A stretch of DNA of 64,000 nt, taken from positions 20,088,001 through 20,152,000 of the forward strand of contig NC_065877.1 of assembly GCF_933775445.1 (NCBI RefSeq), written 5' to 3'. The stretch is from Argentina anserina (lineage: Eukaryota; Streptophyta; Magnoliopsida; Rosales; Rosaceae). Positions within the stretch are counted from its first letter, which is position 1. Each line of letters opens with the position of its first letter. Both the position numbers and the translations under genes were made by a program. Positions 48,280 through 60,721 of the stretch are shown one piece after another. The notes under the pieces are model-generated. The model saw nothing but the letters and a program-made list of their open reading frames with translations, did no database searches and was not told the origin of the DNA.

Positions 48280-50219
48280 TAGGCCTCGTTTTTTAGCCCG
48301 TGGACCTGAAAAGCCCGCTGAGGCCCGCAAGCCCGACGGGCTTTTACCCGGCTCGGCCCGCAAGAAAGCTTGCCAAAACCCGCTTCTGTGGGTAGAGGGC
48401 CGGACTTAAATTAGATGTGTGAAACTCGGCCCGGCCCGTAAAAGTCCGCCAAATAATAAAATATTATACATACATATTTTATTAGGTTTAGAATAAAACT
48501 ATTGCATTATGAAGCAACTATACTAAGGAAACTTCTCGGGATCGATCGACACCAGTTGATATGATCGGTATATATATTTAGTGACCCTGTAAAAATTTCA
48601 TCCAATTCGGAACTCGTTTGACCGTCGGAATTTCCGGTAAACCGAAAACAACACTAATATGTCATAAGGGAAGACCCATTACCAAAATGCGAACACTAAA
48701 AGTCATTTGCATATCTGAAATCACCTAATTTTTGTCACCGCTTGTGTGCGGTCGCACCAAGGAAACCTATTTGGCAAAGCTTCGGTCAATGAGGATTTTA
48801 ATATTCAAAATGCATTTTTCTTTGTTGACCGTATGTACGGACGGTCAAACAATATCCAAAACGGACGAAATTTTTCGGGTTCCCTAAATATATATATACC
48901 GATCACATCTACTGGTGTCGATCGACCATATTTCGAACTAGAGTTATTGATCGCCGAAGCGCCTACTAATGTATCATAACCTTTTATATTAGGTTTATAT
49001 TAAAACTATCGCATTATGAAGCAACTATATGAAAGAAACTTGTCGGGATTGATCGACACCAGCTGATGTGATTGGTATATCTATTTAGTGACCCTGTAAA
49101 AATTTCATCAAATTCGAACTTCGGTTGACCGTCAGAATTTTTGGTAAATCGAAAACACCACTAATATGCCCTAAGAGATGACCTATTACAAATATGCGAA
49201 TCCTGAAAGCCGTTTGCATATATGAAATCACCTAATTTTTGTTACCTATCGTGCATGGTCGAACTGAAGAAATCTATATGGCAAAACTCCGGTCAATGGG
49301 GTTTAAATATGTCAAAACGCCTCTTTTTTAGTTGACCGTTGGTACGAACATTCAAATCATGTCCAAAACGGACGAAATTTTTATGGGTTTCCTAAATATA
49401 TATACCAATCACATCTACTGGTGTCGATCGACCATATTTTGAATTGGAGTTGTCGATCGCCAAAGTGTCCACTTATGTATTATAACATTTATATTAGGTT
49501 TATAATAAAACTATCACATTATGAAGCGACTATATGAAGAAAACTTATCGGAATCGATCGACACCATTCGATGTGATCAATATATATATATATTTAATGA
49601 TCATTTTAAAATTTTATCCAATTCGGACCTCGTTTAACCGTTAGAATTTCCGGTAAACCAAAAACAACACTAATATGCCCTAAGGGGGACCAATTACCAA
49701 GATGCGAATGTGGAAATTTGTTTACATATTTGAAATCACCTAATTTTTGTCACCGATTTTGCGTGGTCGCAACGAGAAAAGCATTTGGAAAGCCCCGGTT
49801 AATGAGGTTTTATTATGTGAAAACGCCTCTTTTTTTTGTTGACCGAAAATTCCGACGGTTAAACGAGGTCCGAATTGGATGAAATGGTTACACGGTTCCT
49901 AAATATATTTATCGATCACATCTATTAGTGTCGATCGATAATATTTTCGAAACTAGAATTTATTTGTGACTTTTGTTTTAGAATGTTTTCTAATAATTCT
50001 TTTATTGTTTCAAACTCTTAAATTAAAGTATTATATTATTTTTGTAATGCAAACCCGTAAGGCCCGGCCTGTAAAAGCCTGCAAGGCCCGGCCTGCAAAA
50101 ACCCGCAAGGCCCGCCTTAGGTGGGCGGGCTTGGATCTTCGTATTTTTGAAAATATCTGGCCCGGCTCGCCACTTATTTAAATTTATTAAGGCCCGGCCC
50201 GGCCCGTTGACGAACCCTA
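48280..50219. mobile_element. non-autonomous hAT element with tandem fold-back interior
   Basis: The ends are TAGGCCTCGTTTTTTAGCCC at the left and, as reverse complement of the right, TAGGGTTCGTCAACGGGCC. Both are followed by GGCCCGGCCCG-rich subterminal sequence. A perfect 8-bp duplication tcttaatg flanks it at 48272-48279 and 50220-50227, diagnostic for hAT. There is no transposase. The interior is three ~505-bp tandem units, each itself a fold-back. Confidence 0.9.
48481..49965. repeat. three ~505-bp tandem fold-back units
   Basis: Units start at 48481, 48988 and 49493, each with attaggttta, and the periods are 507 and 505 bp. Within each unit the two halves are inverted copies: a gatcgacaccag…tgatcggtatat block in the left half reappears reverse-complemented (accgatcacatctactggtg) in the right half. 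Units differ by many point changes, so the triplication is not recent. Confidence 0.85.
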
Positions 50220-50424
50220 TCTTAATGTACGTTTTATCAATGGTTCCCATATTAGCCTCCGTCTATATATTAAGGAAATCCAGAAAGGGGTGTTCGTAAT
50301 TAGTTTGATTAAGTTTATCAATACGTCTGAGTAATTATATCTCTTAGCGGGCTAGCGTTAATTAGGATAAACCATTGTAATACAATATTACATCATTCGA
50401 AGCTCGTCTACTTCCATGTATAAA

Positions 50425-50990
50425 TATATACAGCGCTTCTCGGCTGCGGACGTTCGGGTGGTTTTTCAGTCCGGATTTCCGCCGTTTCTTCTCGCCGGAG
50501 TGACACCACACCTTCCTAAATACTGATCCGATGAAGAAGAAGGCGAAAGATATCGAGATCGAAGGTCTTGCAGAAACTTCACTCAGAACTTTCACCACTA
50601 ATCATGGTGGACCTCCGATTCCGATCTCTTTCGCCTTCTTCTTCATCAGGAGCAGACGTCCACATTGTACTAAAAGTGCGGACGTTGGCACTTTCACCGG
50701 AATCCGACCACCCCAACAATGTTTCTCTTGCCAACCAAACCCAGGACCACCCCCCACGACGTCACCAAGAAGATGAGGGCCAAAGAGATCGAGCTCGAGA
50801 TTTGAGGAGCTAACTCACCAGAAAATTCACATCCAATCAACGTGGACTGCAAATTGGCAATCGATGACTCCACCAACAAGCAGAAGCTCCAAATCGTGGC
50901 CCAGGCTTTGCCTCGCAAGAGAAGAGTCGTTGCCGGCGCTAGAATCCGGTGAAAAGTATGAACATCCGCACTTTTGGGGGTGCGGATGAA
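50425..50990. repeat. GC-rich fold-back-like element with a hairpin
   Basis: This segment has gcggacgt-type words near both ends (about 50445 and 50960) and a hairpin with ~37-nt arms at 50530-50566 and 50611-50647. A stretch at about 50655-50690 (tccacattgtactaaaagtg) resembles the left arm of the fold-back at 51790. It is probably a degraded MITE; borders are uncertain. Confidence 0.45.
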
Positions 50991-51030
50991 CATCCTTTCT
51001 CGATCGTTTATATATATATATATACACACA

Positions 51031-51435
51031 CACAGTTTCTATCTAGAGTGAACTTTCACTCTAAAATTACAGAGTGAAGTTCCAATTTTGGCACACTTTT
51101 CGGTCAAATATTTTCATTACAAATAATTCAATATTTAGGTATGCTATTAAAGATCATCTCTACAAAGTTTCATCCAATTCGGTTATCGGTAAGGTATTAA
51201 AATTAGATTAAATCAATAAACGAATTAAAACTATTCAACGTGAACCGTTCGTGTAAAACTCTATTTTGAAAGCTCAAACACTTGTTAAATTGGATGAAAC
51301 TTTGTATAGATGATCTTTAATAGCATACCTAAATATTGAATCATTTGTGATGAAAACATTTGACCAAAAAATGTGTAATAATTAGAACTTCACTCTATAA
51401 TTTCAGAGTTAAGGTTCACTCTGGATGTGGACTGT
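51031..51435. mobile_element. fold-back MITE, family A, copy 2
   Basis: Starts cagtttctatctagagtgaa after a TA/CA microsatellite and ends …ttcactctggatgtggactgt. The arms are near-complete inverted repeats, and it is clearly homologous to 239-635. There is no coding capacity. Confidence 0.75.
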
Positions 51436-51442
51436 TATATAT

Positions 51443-51770
51443 ACAGTTTCTATCTAGAGTGAACCTTCACTTTGAAATTACAGAGTAAAGTTCCAATTTT
51501 GGCAAACTTTTCGGTCAAATATTTTCATTTTAAGTTATTCAATATTTAGGTATGTTATTCAAGATTATCTATACAAAGTTTCATCCAATTTGAACATCGT
51601 TAATGTATTGAAATTAGATTAAATCAATGAACGAATTAAAACGGTTCAACGTGAACAATTTGTGTAAATCTTAATTTTGAAAGCTCAAACCATTGTCAAA
51701 TTGAATGAAACTTTGTAAAGATGATCTTGAATAGCATACCTAAATATTGAATCACTCTGGATAGGAACTG
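51443..51770. mobile_element. fold-back MITE, family A, copy 3, right arm shortened
   Basis: Begins only ~8 bp after copy 2 and aligns with it from the left end. In the right arm about 75 bp between the gaatca word and the terminal cactctggatag are missing, so the palindrome is asymmetric. Confidence 0.72.
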
Positions 51771-51789
51771 TATATATCCATCAGGCGGG

Positions 51790-52130
51790 TTAGAGAGCAA
51801 ACATCCACAGTGCACCAAAAGTGCGGACGTCGCCGCTTCTGGAGAGCGGCGATGCACAATGACGGCGCTAAAGGTGTTGGCCGTGCTCCCCCCCTCCAGC
51901 GCTCATGTCTGTGCCATTCGGAACTCCATTGCCGGCCAAAATCTGCAAATTTTCATAAATTTTAAGTTTATGGGAAATTTGTAGATTCTGGCATCCATAG
52001 GCCGGCGATGGAGCTCCAGTCGGCACATACATGAACATCGGGAGGGAAGAGCATGGCCGGAACCATCCATGCCGTCGCTACGCATCGCCTGTCGCCGGAA
52101 GTGGCGACTTCCGCACGCTCTTTATACTCT
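51790..52130. mobile_element. fold-back MITE, family B
   Basis: The left arm (about 51793-51935: gcaaacatccacagtgcacc … actccattgccggcc) and right arm (ending about 52122) are inverted copies centred near 51970. The stem is GC-rich and the loop AT-rich. No coding sequence is supported. Confidence 0.65.
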
Positions 52131-53520
52131 ATATATATAGTTGGTGTACAACAACAATTCATATAGCTTTCTTCAAAGAAACTACTGTATAGTGTATAGT
52201 GTATAATTTTCGTTTCGTGAAGAATCATTACATTATGCTCTGTATGCTCAACGATTTGTTTTTTTTTTTACTTATAGCTCTTGAGTAAAAGTTAATTACA
52301 TTTAACTAAGTAGTTGAGAACATCAAATGAGAAAATTGAGGTGAGGGACCATGGTACTCAAATCGAACCACCGATTGTTGAATAAAACAGAAGCAGTCCT
52401 TTCTTTTTATGCTTCAAGGAAAGAACTAATCCTTAATTATGGCCACCAAATTTGAATGTTCTACTGCATTAACATATGCCAATTCGTGAGTTGTCACACA
52501 CTAGCCTAACTGTTTGATCACCAATTTAGAAGAAGAGAGACTCATTGATCTCTTTCTTTTTCATCTCAATTATCATAGTGATCGAGGTGTAAGTTGCAGG
52601 CGCCTATGTATGAGTCTTAATCTTTGGAATGGACCATTCTGGTCTCAAAAACTACACCAACTTTGTACAGATAGAGGTTTAGGTCTTGGTTTTGGTTTGG
52701 ACTATTTAGAGTAATGAAATTTTCCGGACAACGGCACAACGATTTATTGGGGAGGTGTTTTCATGTAATGAATGAAGCACCAGATGGCCTGGACCAATAT
52801 TAACAAATTCTTGAATATAAATGGCTTAGCGTGCATGCATAGGTGTTCAATAAATAAAGTCTTTAGGTCAATTATTTGGCATTTTCTTTGATATATATGT
52901 TGAAACCCAGAGTCTAAGTTGGTGATGCATAATTGCTCCATCCCCCATTGTTTGATAGGGACTCTATAGAAATTCAGATAGAGTACAACTCATTTGCGTA
53001 CTCAATTAGTCCTTTATATTAATTATTTGTTCTTATATTCTTCCCAGAGGCTTGAGCAACTCATCGGAACTAGGCAACCAGCCGACGGCCGGCCTGGTGG
53101 TGGTGTTTCTTGTCAACGGGAAATGCAATTCTTATTTTTGTTTTTGACCAAGGGGAAATGCAATTCGTAATGGCTTGACGAGCATGGAATGTGGTCTATT
53201 TTATTATATTAATGTTCATGCTTGTATTTATTTTGGCCTAAGATTAGTTTTTGATGACCGCATGATTTCGTTACGATTATTAGAGATCATTATGCTACGT
53301 TAGACACCATTGTTCAGTTAATTGAGATCCATATATACAAGTCAATGAAGTTTTCAGCGCGCAGTACGTACACAGCTGCAATTTGGTTACAAATATTGCA
53401 AATCATGAAAACCAGATCGATTTATTAATGTTGTATGGTGAGTTTCCTGATGATTATGACGATCTCAGTCAATGAATACTCATCATCTTATAACATATAT
53501 GCTGATCCAGGAATTCAAAC
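52131..53520. other. intergenic, no gene recognised
   Basis: No supported gene or element ends. A small open frame at 52514-52714 has no family resemblance. Confidence 0.5.
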
Positions 53521-55097
53521 AGATGATTGCTCGATTACTCGACATCAATATTTAATTCTGAACACATCATTAGTAGTATAAAGCAAGAGGGTATCGTTCA
53601 CAAACCGGAGATCCAGCCAGGGCTTAGGATCACAACACTTAACACGAATTCATAAAAATATAAAAGGTCTTGATATATAGGATCGGATTGATTTGTAAAA
53701 ACAATAAATAAAACCTAAACTAATATATACATGTGATCAACCAACCAACACCTAAGCAATCACCACAACAACTCATATAAGAGAATCGAAACAAGCTCTA
53801 TGACTTCCTTTTGAATCATGCCGAGACCATATATTGAACAACTAAGAATGGATCATGCATTTAGGGTTCTAAGCAGTAACCTAAACACATAGACACTTAA
53901 CACATTCGATTACTACCAAGCAGCCATAATCGAAATCTAACATGTTCATCTTCATCATGTAATTCCAAAGCCATGCACATTGAATTCATCAAGTATGTCA
54001 CCTACTTAACCAACAACCATGCAATTCCGAAAATCACATATAAAAGATAAACATGTTCTTAGCATAAGTCTTTAATCCAACAACCTAAATATCATGCTAC
54101 AAGCATAGTCATAACACTTAGAAATCGAAATTAATCAAGAACAATACTCGGCAGAAACCAAAACAGAAACTTCATAAAACCAAAATATAATTTCGAATCC
54201 TTTATATAAATTGAATCAAGTAGCTATTTCATAGACAAAATTGGAACAAGATTACTCTACACAAATCGCAAGCTCATCCAAGAACAAGAATAAAACCAAA
54301 ACCGAATTGAAATAAAGAGTGAATCATGGTTACACTTTATAAATCAAGCAATCCACAAGTGTATAGCTGTGACTTCTATGGGATGAAATCTTCTTCACAA
54401 GCGTGCTTGAAGGCTATTGATTGGTGGAGAATGATGGAATCGGTTTTAGGATTTCTTGGAAGGGTGAGGGATGAATTCGGCAGAGCTATGGCTTGTGTTT
54501 GTGTGTAAGGTTGATGATCCTCTGAATGGAGAGGCCGAGCCTCTATATATAGGAGTCTAGGAAGCCTCTTGCCGTCCCATTTAGGAGATAGAATCCAATT
54601 GGGAAGTTGAAATCCTCTTTGTTATGGATTTTGATTCATGTACTCCATATCCAACTTGATGTAGGAAACCAAGTCCAATAGGGAGATCACTTAAGGGCTG
54701 CACGACAACATTCTTGGTCCAACTAGGAGTAGCTAGGCCGGCCTCCTCTTCTCCTTCTTCAACTCGAACATGATTTCTTTGCCTCACTAGGAATGCATCT
54801 CGGCAACTCTACTTCATTTCCAAATATGATTTGTCTTTCCTGAAAAGAAATCGTCGATTAAGGAATATGAAAGAATGAAAATAGGAAAGTAGAATCATAG
54901 TCGAGTAAGGAATCCTAGCTCAATAAGGATTTCTAACACTTAGCACAATTTCATCATCAATTCATTCAAAATTCGAAATAGCTCTACTTAGAACATACAA
55001 ATGATAAATATGAACCTAAAACAACTAAATAAGAAGTAACAAAGCATAAGAATATGACATATAAACATTAAGAACGTCACACTTTGTGCTCCTATCA
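53521..55097 (-). repeat. solo LTR of the Athila-like family
   Basis: About 1577 bp aligning end to end with 32010-33580, in the same orientation. It ends CCTATCA, but its first base is A instead of T (AGATGATTGC against TGATGAGTGC). It retains the 23-bp block missing from 22888-24435 and is visibly more diverged than those two are from each other. No internal gypsy sequence adjoins it and the flanking five bases (caaac, gtaat) do not match. Confidence 0.88.
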
Positions 55098-56074
55098 GTA
55101 ATTCGATCGAACGTCAAATTTTTGGAGACTATTCATCAAAACGTACTAGAACTAATTTGATCTTTTTATTAATTGATTTCAAATTTAAGCGACATATAAC
55201 CAATTAAGTATGACAAACTTATCAAATAACTAACCACGAATCATCTGTTAGAGACTGAACTACTTGGAAGTGTCTGCTGATTCGTTGGCGTGTTTAGTTA
55301 GTTCAAGTGATTAGCTTTTTGATTAGACATGGGAGCTAGAGATTCAATATTGCATGAAAGAGTGACGAAGTATTCTAGTAGATCGATCGATAGATAAGAC
55401 TCCGGCGAATGGATTTCTAATTAGAAGAAGTGGCAGAAAACGTACACGTGTTTCTCTTTAGTCCTTTTGATGTATTGTTCGATCTCTTTCATTTTTTTTT
55501 TCGCCCATATATAAACAACGTGTGTGGTGATGTTAACATATCATATTTACATAAGCATGTGCTTTCAAGTTTCAAGTGTCAGTTCCCAACCTAGCTTATT
55601 CTTAGTTAGTCCTTAAAAATGGTCATTTCGGAACCACGTCCCCTCGTTCAATCACGCTGTTGTTGAATTAATATACTTATCATGCTCATAAAACAATGTT
55701 TAGTAATCTTTTTGAGAAAAGATACAATGTTTAGTAATCTAATTATGCCTTAACTGATCTGCTATATAATTTTTGATTAGGTTCTCTGTTAATTGAACGA
55801 AACTTTTTTGGAATATTTAAACGTGACGCATTTTGCATGCGTATTTTTTGTTTGTTACTTTATGTAAATAGAGCTTCAGTACGTGACTGCAGCACGTAGA
55901 AAGTCGATGGTCGAAGTACGTACGTGGAAGTGGTAAAAGTAGTAATAAATGTAAGTATGAATTCATTCATCAAGTGGGAATATTCACTATTCCGAATGAT
56001 GTAAAATAGATGGCACAAAAAATTGAAGAATAAATGGACCGACGAAAGAAATAGAAGGTTGGTACTATTTATAT

Positions 56075-56520
56075 TTGGGTTACGGGCTCAGAATATGGCG
56101 AATGATACATTTTCAGAAAGAGAATGGTGCCAGAAACCAAACTCATCATTTTGCTACAATGTGTGTGCTTTTTCGGGCATCCGACGTTGTTTAGACCCTC
56201 AAAAAATAGCTTTTAGTGTTTTCTGAATTTATTTTCGATTTTATATTATTTTAACCCATGAGCTTGATTAAGCATTTGTTAGCGCCCTAGAGTTTCGTTT
56301 TAGTATTTAAGCCACCTCCTGTGGCCGTATGAGATATCTTTGATATTATAAAACTTTTGAGTTCTCTCAATTTTTTCAATTTTCCTGGTGTATTCCAGAA
56401 CTTCTCGTGGATTCGAAAAATCCTAGTCTTGTAGATTCAAGACTGTTATTAGTGAATTCTAATGGATTAGTTCAGCTGCATTACCGAATGGAATAAATAA
56501 ATTTGCAATTTCTAGATTAT
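56075..56520. repeat. dispersed repeat, probable LTR remnant
   Basis: The left half (56085-56290) recurs in inverted orientation at 58055-58262 inside the CACTA element. The middle contains a gtatttaagcc box and a leader-like stretch resembling an LTR promoter. The right end (near 56455-56485, gaattctaatggattagttc) also recurs beside the inverted copy, but the ~170 bp between is absent there. Confidence 0.5.
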
Positions 56521-57304
56521 GATGTAGATACAAGCAATCAATTGGCAAATCGCTAATTAAAGTTGTGTTCATGATGGAAATGAAGTTCTCACAAAATGTT
56601 TCCGCGCTTCGATCATCCATGTACGTATACATATGGATTACGGTTCACATGTGCACACTCAAACAACTTAATTTAACAAGTCGGGAAATTTGACAAATGA
56701 ACTCAGTTCTTAAATATGAATTAGTGTTGAAGTTTCTTTAATTTATATGCAACCAAACCTACGTACAGGCTTATATTATTTTCTTCATATTTTGTACTCC
56801 ACATAGATCGAGTTGTAAGAGAAACCCCAGCTAAAGTGAGCAGGATTATGATTGTGTCATTGATCTCGATCTATATATGAATTATGAAGTTCTCAATATA
56901 AACTTCGAGTACTTCCAAGTTCCAATCATATAAGGCCGATTTATGAGGATAATATCCATCTGTAGTGCATGGCAAAAGTACTGGAGGAGATTCATGCGTT
57001 GTGTACTCTTTAGTTACTTATTTGTCATATTGTTTCTTGGCTCTTCTTTCATATTAATATATACCTACCAGGGTTAATAAACTGGAGGGCCTGCCCTAAT
57101 AGAAAATGCCATAAGAACTTAATTGACTTTGCTTCACATTTGTCTTCTTCTTTCTGTATCAATTAAGATGACCATCCTAAACGGACCTCCACCACAAAGT
57201 GCAGAAGAAGATGCAGCAGCAACAGGTCGTCGGTCGTCATCTTGCTTTTCTCTACGGGGGGCTCCCCCTAAGCCAACTTCTTCTGCCGTTGCACATGAAC
57301 ATAC

Positions 57305-57310
<6 letters not shown>

Positions 57311-57343
<33 letters not shown>
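57311..57343. repeat. AT microsatellite
   Basis: About 16 perfect AT units. Confidence 0.9.
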
Positions 57344-57345
<2 letters not shown>

Positions 57346-58054
57346 TAGTCGATCATGCGTACCCCTTCTGCTTGCGAAATCAGGTTAAGGAATTAATTAA
57401 GTAGCACAAATTATTAGCCGACCCCAGATTTGATTTTTTCGTTTTAATAATTTCCGTTCGGTCCTATGGAAGACATTTATATAAAGGCCTTTTTTGATGC
57501 GGACGACGTCCGCACCAATGGTTTTGCTGCGGATTTTTATTTTTGCACTATTTTCATGCGAATTTTCTCATATTCACTACCAGAAAATACCACTTAGATG
57601 ATAACAACAAAAATCCGTCGTCACCTAAGCAATTATAAGACGACGAAAACAAAGCCGTCATTTTAGTGAACACTTTCGTCACCTAGGGGCCACTTAAATG
57701 ACCAAAATGTAGTGTTGTCATCTTAGTTGAGTATTTGAGACGATGAAATGTAATCTCGTCGCCTAAGATGGTGACCTAGTCAGCAAGCCGCTCCATTGTC
57801 ATCTCAGCACAGAACTTAGACGACACATTTATATTTTGTCGTCTAAACATTTTGTAAGGTGATGAACAAATCTACTTAGATGACACAAATGTTTGTCGTC
57901 TAAGTTAAAACTTGACTTTATAATGTAAATCTATTTCCCGATCAACAGAAACGAAGGAAAAACAAAAAAACTATATGATTAATGCAGTGGAACTAATCCA
58001 TTAGAATCCACTACCGACATAAGATTAGGATTACTCTAGGGCGCTCACAAAAGC

Positions 58055-58262
58055 CTAATCAAGCTCATGGGTTAAAATAAAAATAAAATCCAAAACAAAT
58101 AAAATCTGAAATAATTTCTGAAAACACTAAAAGCTGTTTTTGAGGGCCTAAACGACCTCGAATGCCCGAAAAAGCACACACGTCGTGGCAAAGCGACGAG
58201 TTTGGTTTCTGGCGCCGTTCCCTTTCCGAAAATGTATCATTCGCCATATTCTAAGCTCGTAG
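58055..58262 (-). repeat. inverted copy of the 56085-56290 repeat inside CACTA
   Basis: Reading on the minus strand it matches 56085-56290, including the cgaatgatacattttc and cccatgagcttgatta words. It then joins directly to sequence similar to 56440-56485, skipping the middle of the outside copy. Confidence 0.65.
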
Positions 58263-58684
58263 CACAAACATGAACAGTGCCGAACAGTGCACACATCTTA
58301 TAATTTAATTATATGCTTATTCATATAATAACTATATAGATATATTTCCATATTGAGGCATGTAATTCACAGAGGCTAGCTAGTAAAGATGAGGGAAGTG
58401 AAAAACACTTAGGCGACGAAGATTTGTCGTCTAAGCCCCGAAAATTTTAGCGGTGCGATCTTCCCCCCCCCCCATATTGAATGAAATTTCAAAAATTGGG
58501 CGAAAAATTTAAAAACTCAGCGAAATTATTCTTAGTCGACGAAACCTTGTCGCCTAAGTACTCTATAGAAACCCCTAAATCGAGTCACTCTAACACTTCG
58601 GCCTCCATTTTTCTAAAACCATCTTCTCTGAAACCAATCCCTAAAGCCGTCCAAATTTAATTTGCCCCAAATCCCATCTTTTCT

Positions 58685-58975
58685 GAAACCAATCTCTCTG
58701 AAATCAGATTCAGTTCCCCCACATCCATTAACCCAAGCTTCCACAATCTCTCTGAAATCAGATTCAGTTTCCCCACATCCATTAACCCAAGCTTCCAATC
58801 TCCCAAATCCAATAGTGCGAGCATTTGGTCTAGTGTGAATCCTTCTGTTTCCTGGTCTCCTTCCGATTTGTAAAGGTACAAACCTCTGATGCTTTTTTAT
58901 GGGTTGGTCTGGTCTCCTTCCGATTTGTAAAGGTACAAACCTCTGATGCTTTTTTCTGGGTTGGTGGCTTATTAT
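58685..58975. repeat. two local tandem duplications inside CACTA
   Basis: A ~55-bp unit (aatctctctgaaatcagatt …) is duplicated at about 58690-58795. A ~59-bp unit (ggtctccttccgatttgtaa …) is duplicated at about 58853-58970. Both are nearly identical, so probably recent. Confidence 0.8.
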
Positions 58976-60205
58976 CAATGGATTCTTGATAAGCTTAGTG
59001 AGGTTAAGAGTATTGAAATCTTGAGGCTTGTTATAACTGTATGTGCATTTGGTTTATTGTTAATGCGTTCTTCTGTCTTGATAATTTGATTTTGTATTTG
59101 TAATTTACAGAACTCCTAGTTTCGTTTTTAGTTCAGAAGAAAAACACCTGAGTTGGTTTTATTTCTTTCCTTTTCGCCTAAAATCGGTGTGATTCCCTGA
59201 AACTAGGCCAAAGTTGTAAGGTACAAAGTAGTGTATCCAACCCATGCAACTGACGTTATCTAGTGCAGTAATGCTAGAACTGATCAAGTTGTAGGGTCTT
59301 GTACACAGAAACCTTTCTGACACTGGCATGTCGTTTTTCCCTACTAGTTTTTCTCTCTGTTTCTTCCCATGGCCATGCAGCACTTGGAAGTCTCTATCTA
59401 TACACAGTTACCAGTTACACAGAGAAGGAGAGGGGTATAGGAAAGAAAAGGCTTTTGCGGTGCCGATATGAGAAGGGTCCGGTTACAATGCAACGGATTG
59501 TTTTAGTTGCAACTGTCTGTTTAGGACCACTTAATGCAACTGATTGTTTTAACTTATCTATATATATTAATAAATGAAGTCACTATCTGTTCACTACAAT
59601 GTTGGTGAGAAGCATACATGTTACCTTACTGACATGTAAGCTTGTCTTCTTGGTAGCATTGCATTGCATTCCGTGAATAACCATATCATGTTCTTACTGT
59701 ATCATTCTGTAGCATTGCATTATGTACCAGTCTCAATCCTTTTCATTTAAGCATTTCGTAGACATTTTACAAGATTGTTGGTTTCTAATTCCAAACTTCT
59801 TCAATTTACAGGTTCAGGATGCCGCCAATTAGTAATATTGATGAGCTATGGTTGCTTTAATATTGGTGTTGATCCTCTTAGAACCAATCAGATCATTGAG
59901 CATAATTTCACATTTCTGCATGCTGTTCTCCCCAAAATGTATCTGAAGAATTATTTCATCAAAATGAACATTAAGGTAAACAGTTTCAAGACTAAAAAAA
60001 CAAGTCTGAGCTGCACTCAGTAGTCACTAGACCCAATATAACAGATATATCACTGTTAGTTGAAATTGACAGTAATGAACTGATTAACTTCCCTCTATGA
60101 AAAAATGATGTAGAATACAAACCCTGCAATCCTTGTCAAAATACTGAAAAGAAGCAGAAACCCATTCAAATAGATAGAATTTTATATTAAGATTCTTCAA
60201 CTCAC

Positions 60206-60345
60206 CCACTGATATCCTTGTCAAAATACTGAAATGCTTTGTACAAGTGTTCATCTCTCTCTAGTCTATGTCTATGCATAGTAGCATATATATATATATA
60301 TATATATTCAATGTAGTCAATCGATCCATTTCCATCAACATCAGT
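60206..60345 (-). pseudogene. captured CDPK exon (EF-hand region) inside CACTA
   Basis: The minus strand encodes a complete EF-hand loop [12 protein letters not shown] followed by [20 protein letters not shown] and FDKDISG, the signature of plant calcium-dependent protein kinases. It has a preceding AG (…tttcag at 60346-60348) and a following GT donor (gtgagt at 60205), so exon and intron edges were carried along. Three residues normally between IE and ATMH are replaced by an expanded AT run (about 60285-60307). A second copy of the short stretch CAGTATTTTGACAAGGAT appears at about 60132-60149. No kinase domain is present. It is opposite in strand to the TNPA-like gene. Confidence 0.85.
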
Positions 60346-60721
60346 CTGAAATGTATAGACAGGATTTACAACAGTGCTAGTCATTTAAGAAAAATCAATG
60401 CATAATAGCTGAAGATAAACTCATTGAGTTCTAGCAAGTCATATTAGTAATCATATTGATGTATGTATGTTGGTTTTGTGCTTTGGATTTGAGCACAGTA
60501 TGACCATATCTGGTCCAGTAATCTTTGCACAAACTGTACATGTGGTCTTCACTTGCATAGTATGCTCATCTTCAGCCTATTCATTTTCAACTTTGGTTAT
60601 ATTCACTGTATAACATCAGCTGCATATTTGTCACCTTTAACATATCAATATGTTGCTGCCAAGTCTTTTCGAGATTGATGCTCCTTAATGTCTTAATAAA
60701 GTGCTATTGTTTAATATGCAG

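Larger units (their letters stand above)
55098..57489. other. intergenic with an LTR-like remnant and microsatellite
   Basis: No intact gene. Holds the remnant at 56075-56520 and an (AT) run at 57311-57343. The stretch at about 57165-57300 is mildly coding-like in composition but matches no family I know. Confidence 0.5.

Noticed and set aside
57123..57344. Open frame running into the AT microsatellite
   Set aside because: Ends in a Tyr/Ile run from the AT repeat; no recognisable domain.
58613..58978. 121-codon minus-strand open frame in the CACTA
   Set aside because: Built from two local tandem duplications; no family resemblance.
59775..60023. Open frame with a possible acceptor inside the CACTA, perhaps another captured exon
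   Set aside because: Splice-like edges exist, but I could not match it to any protein family.
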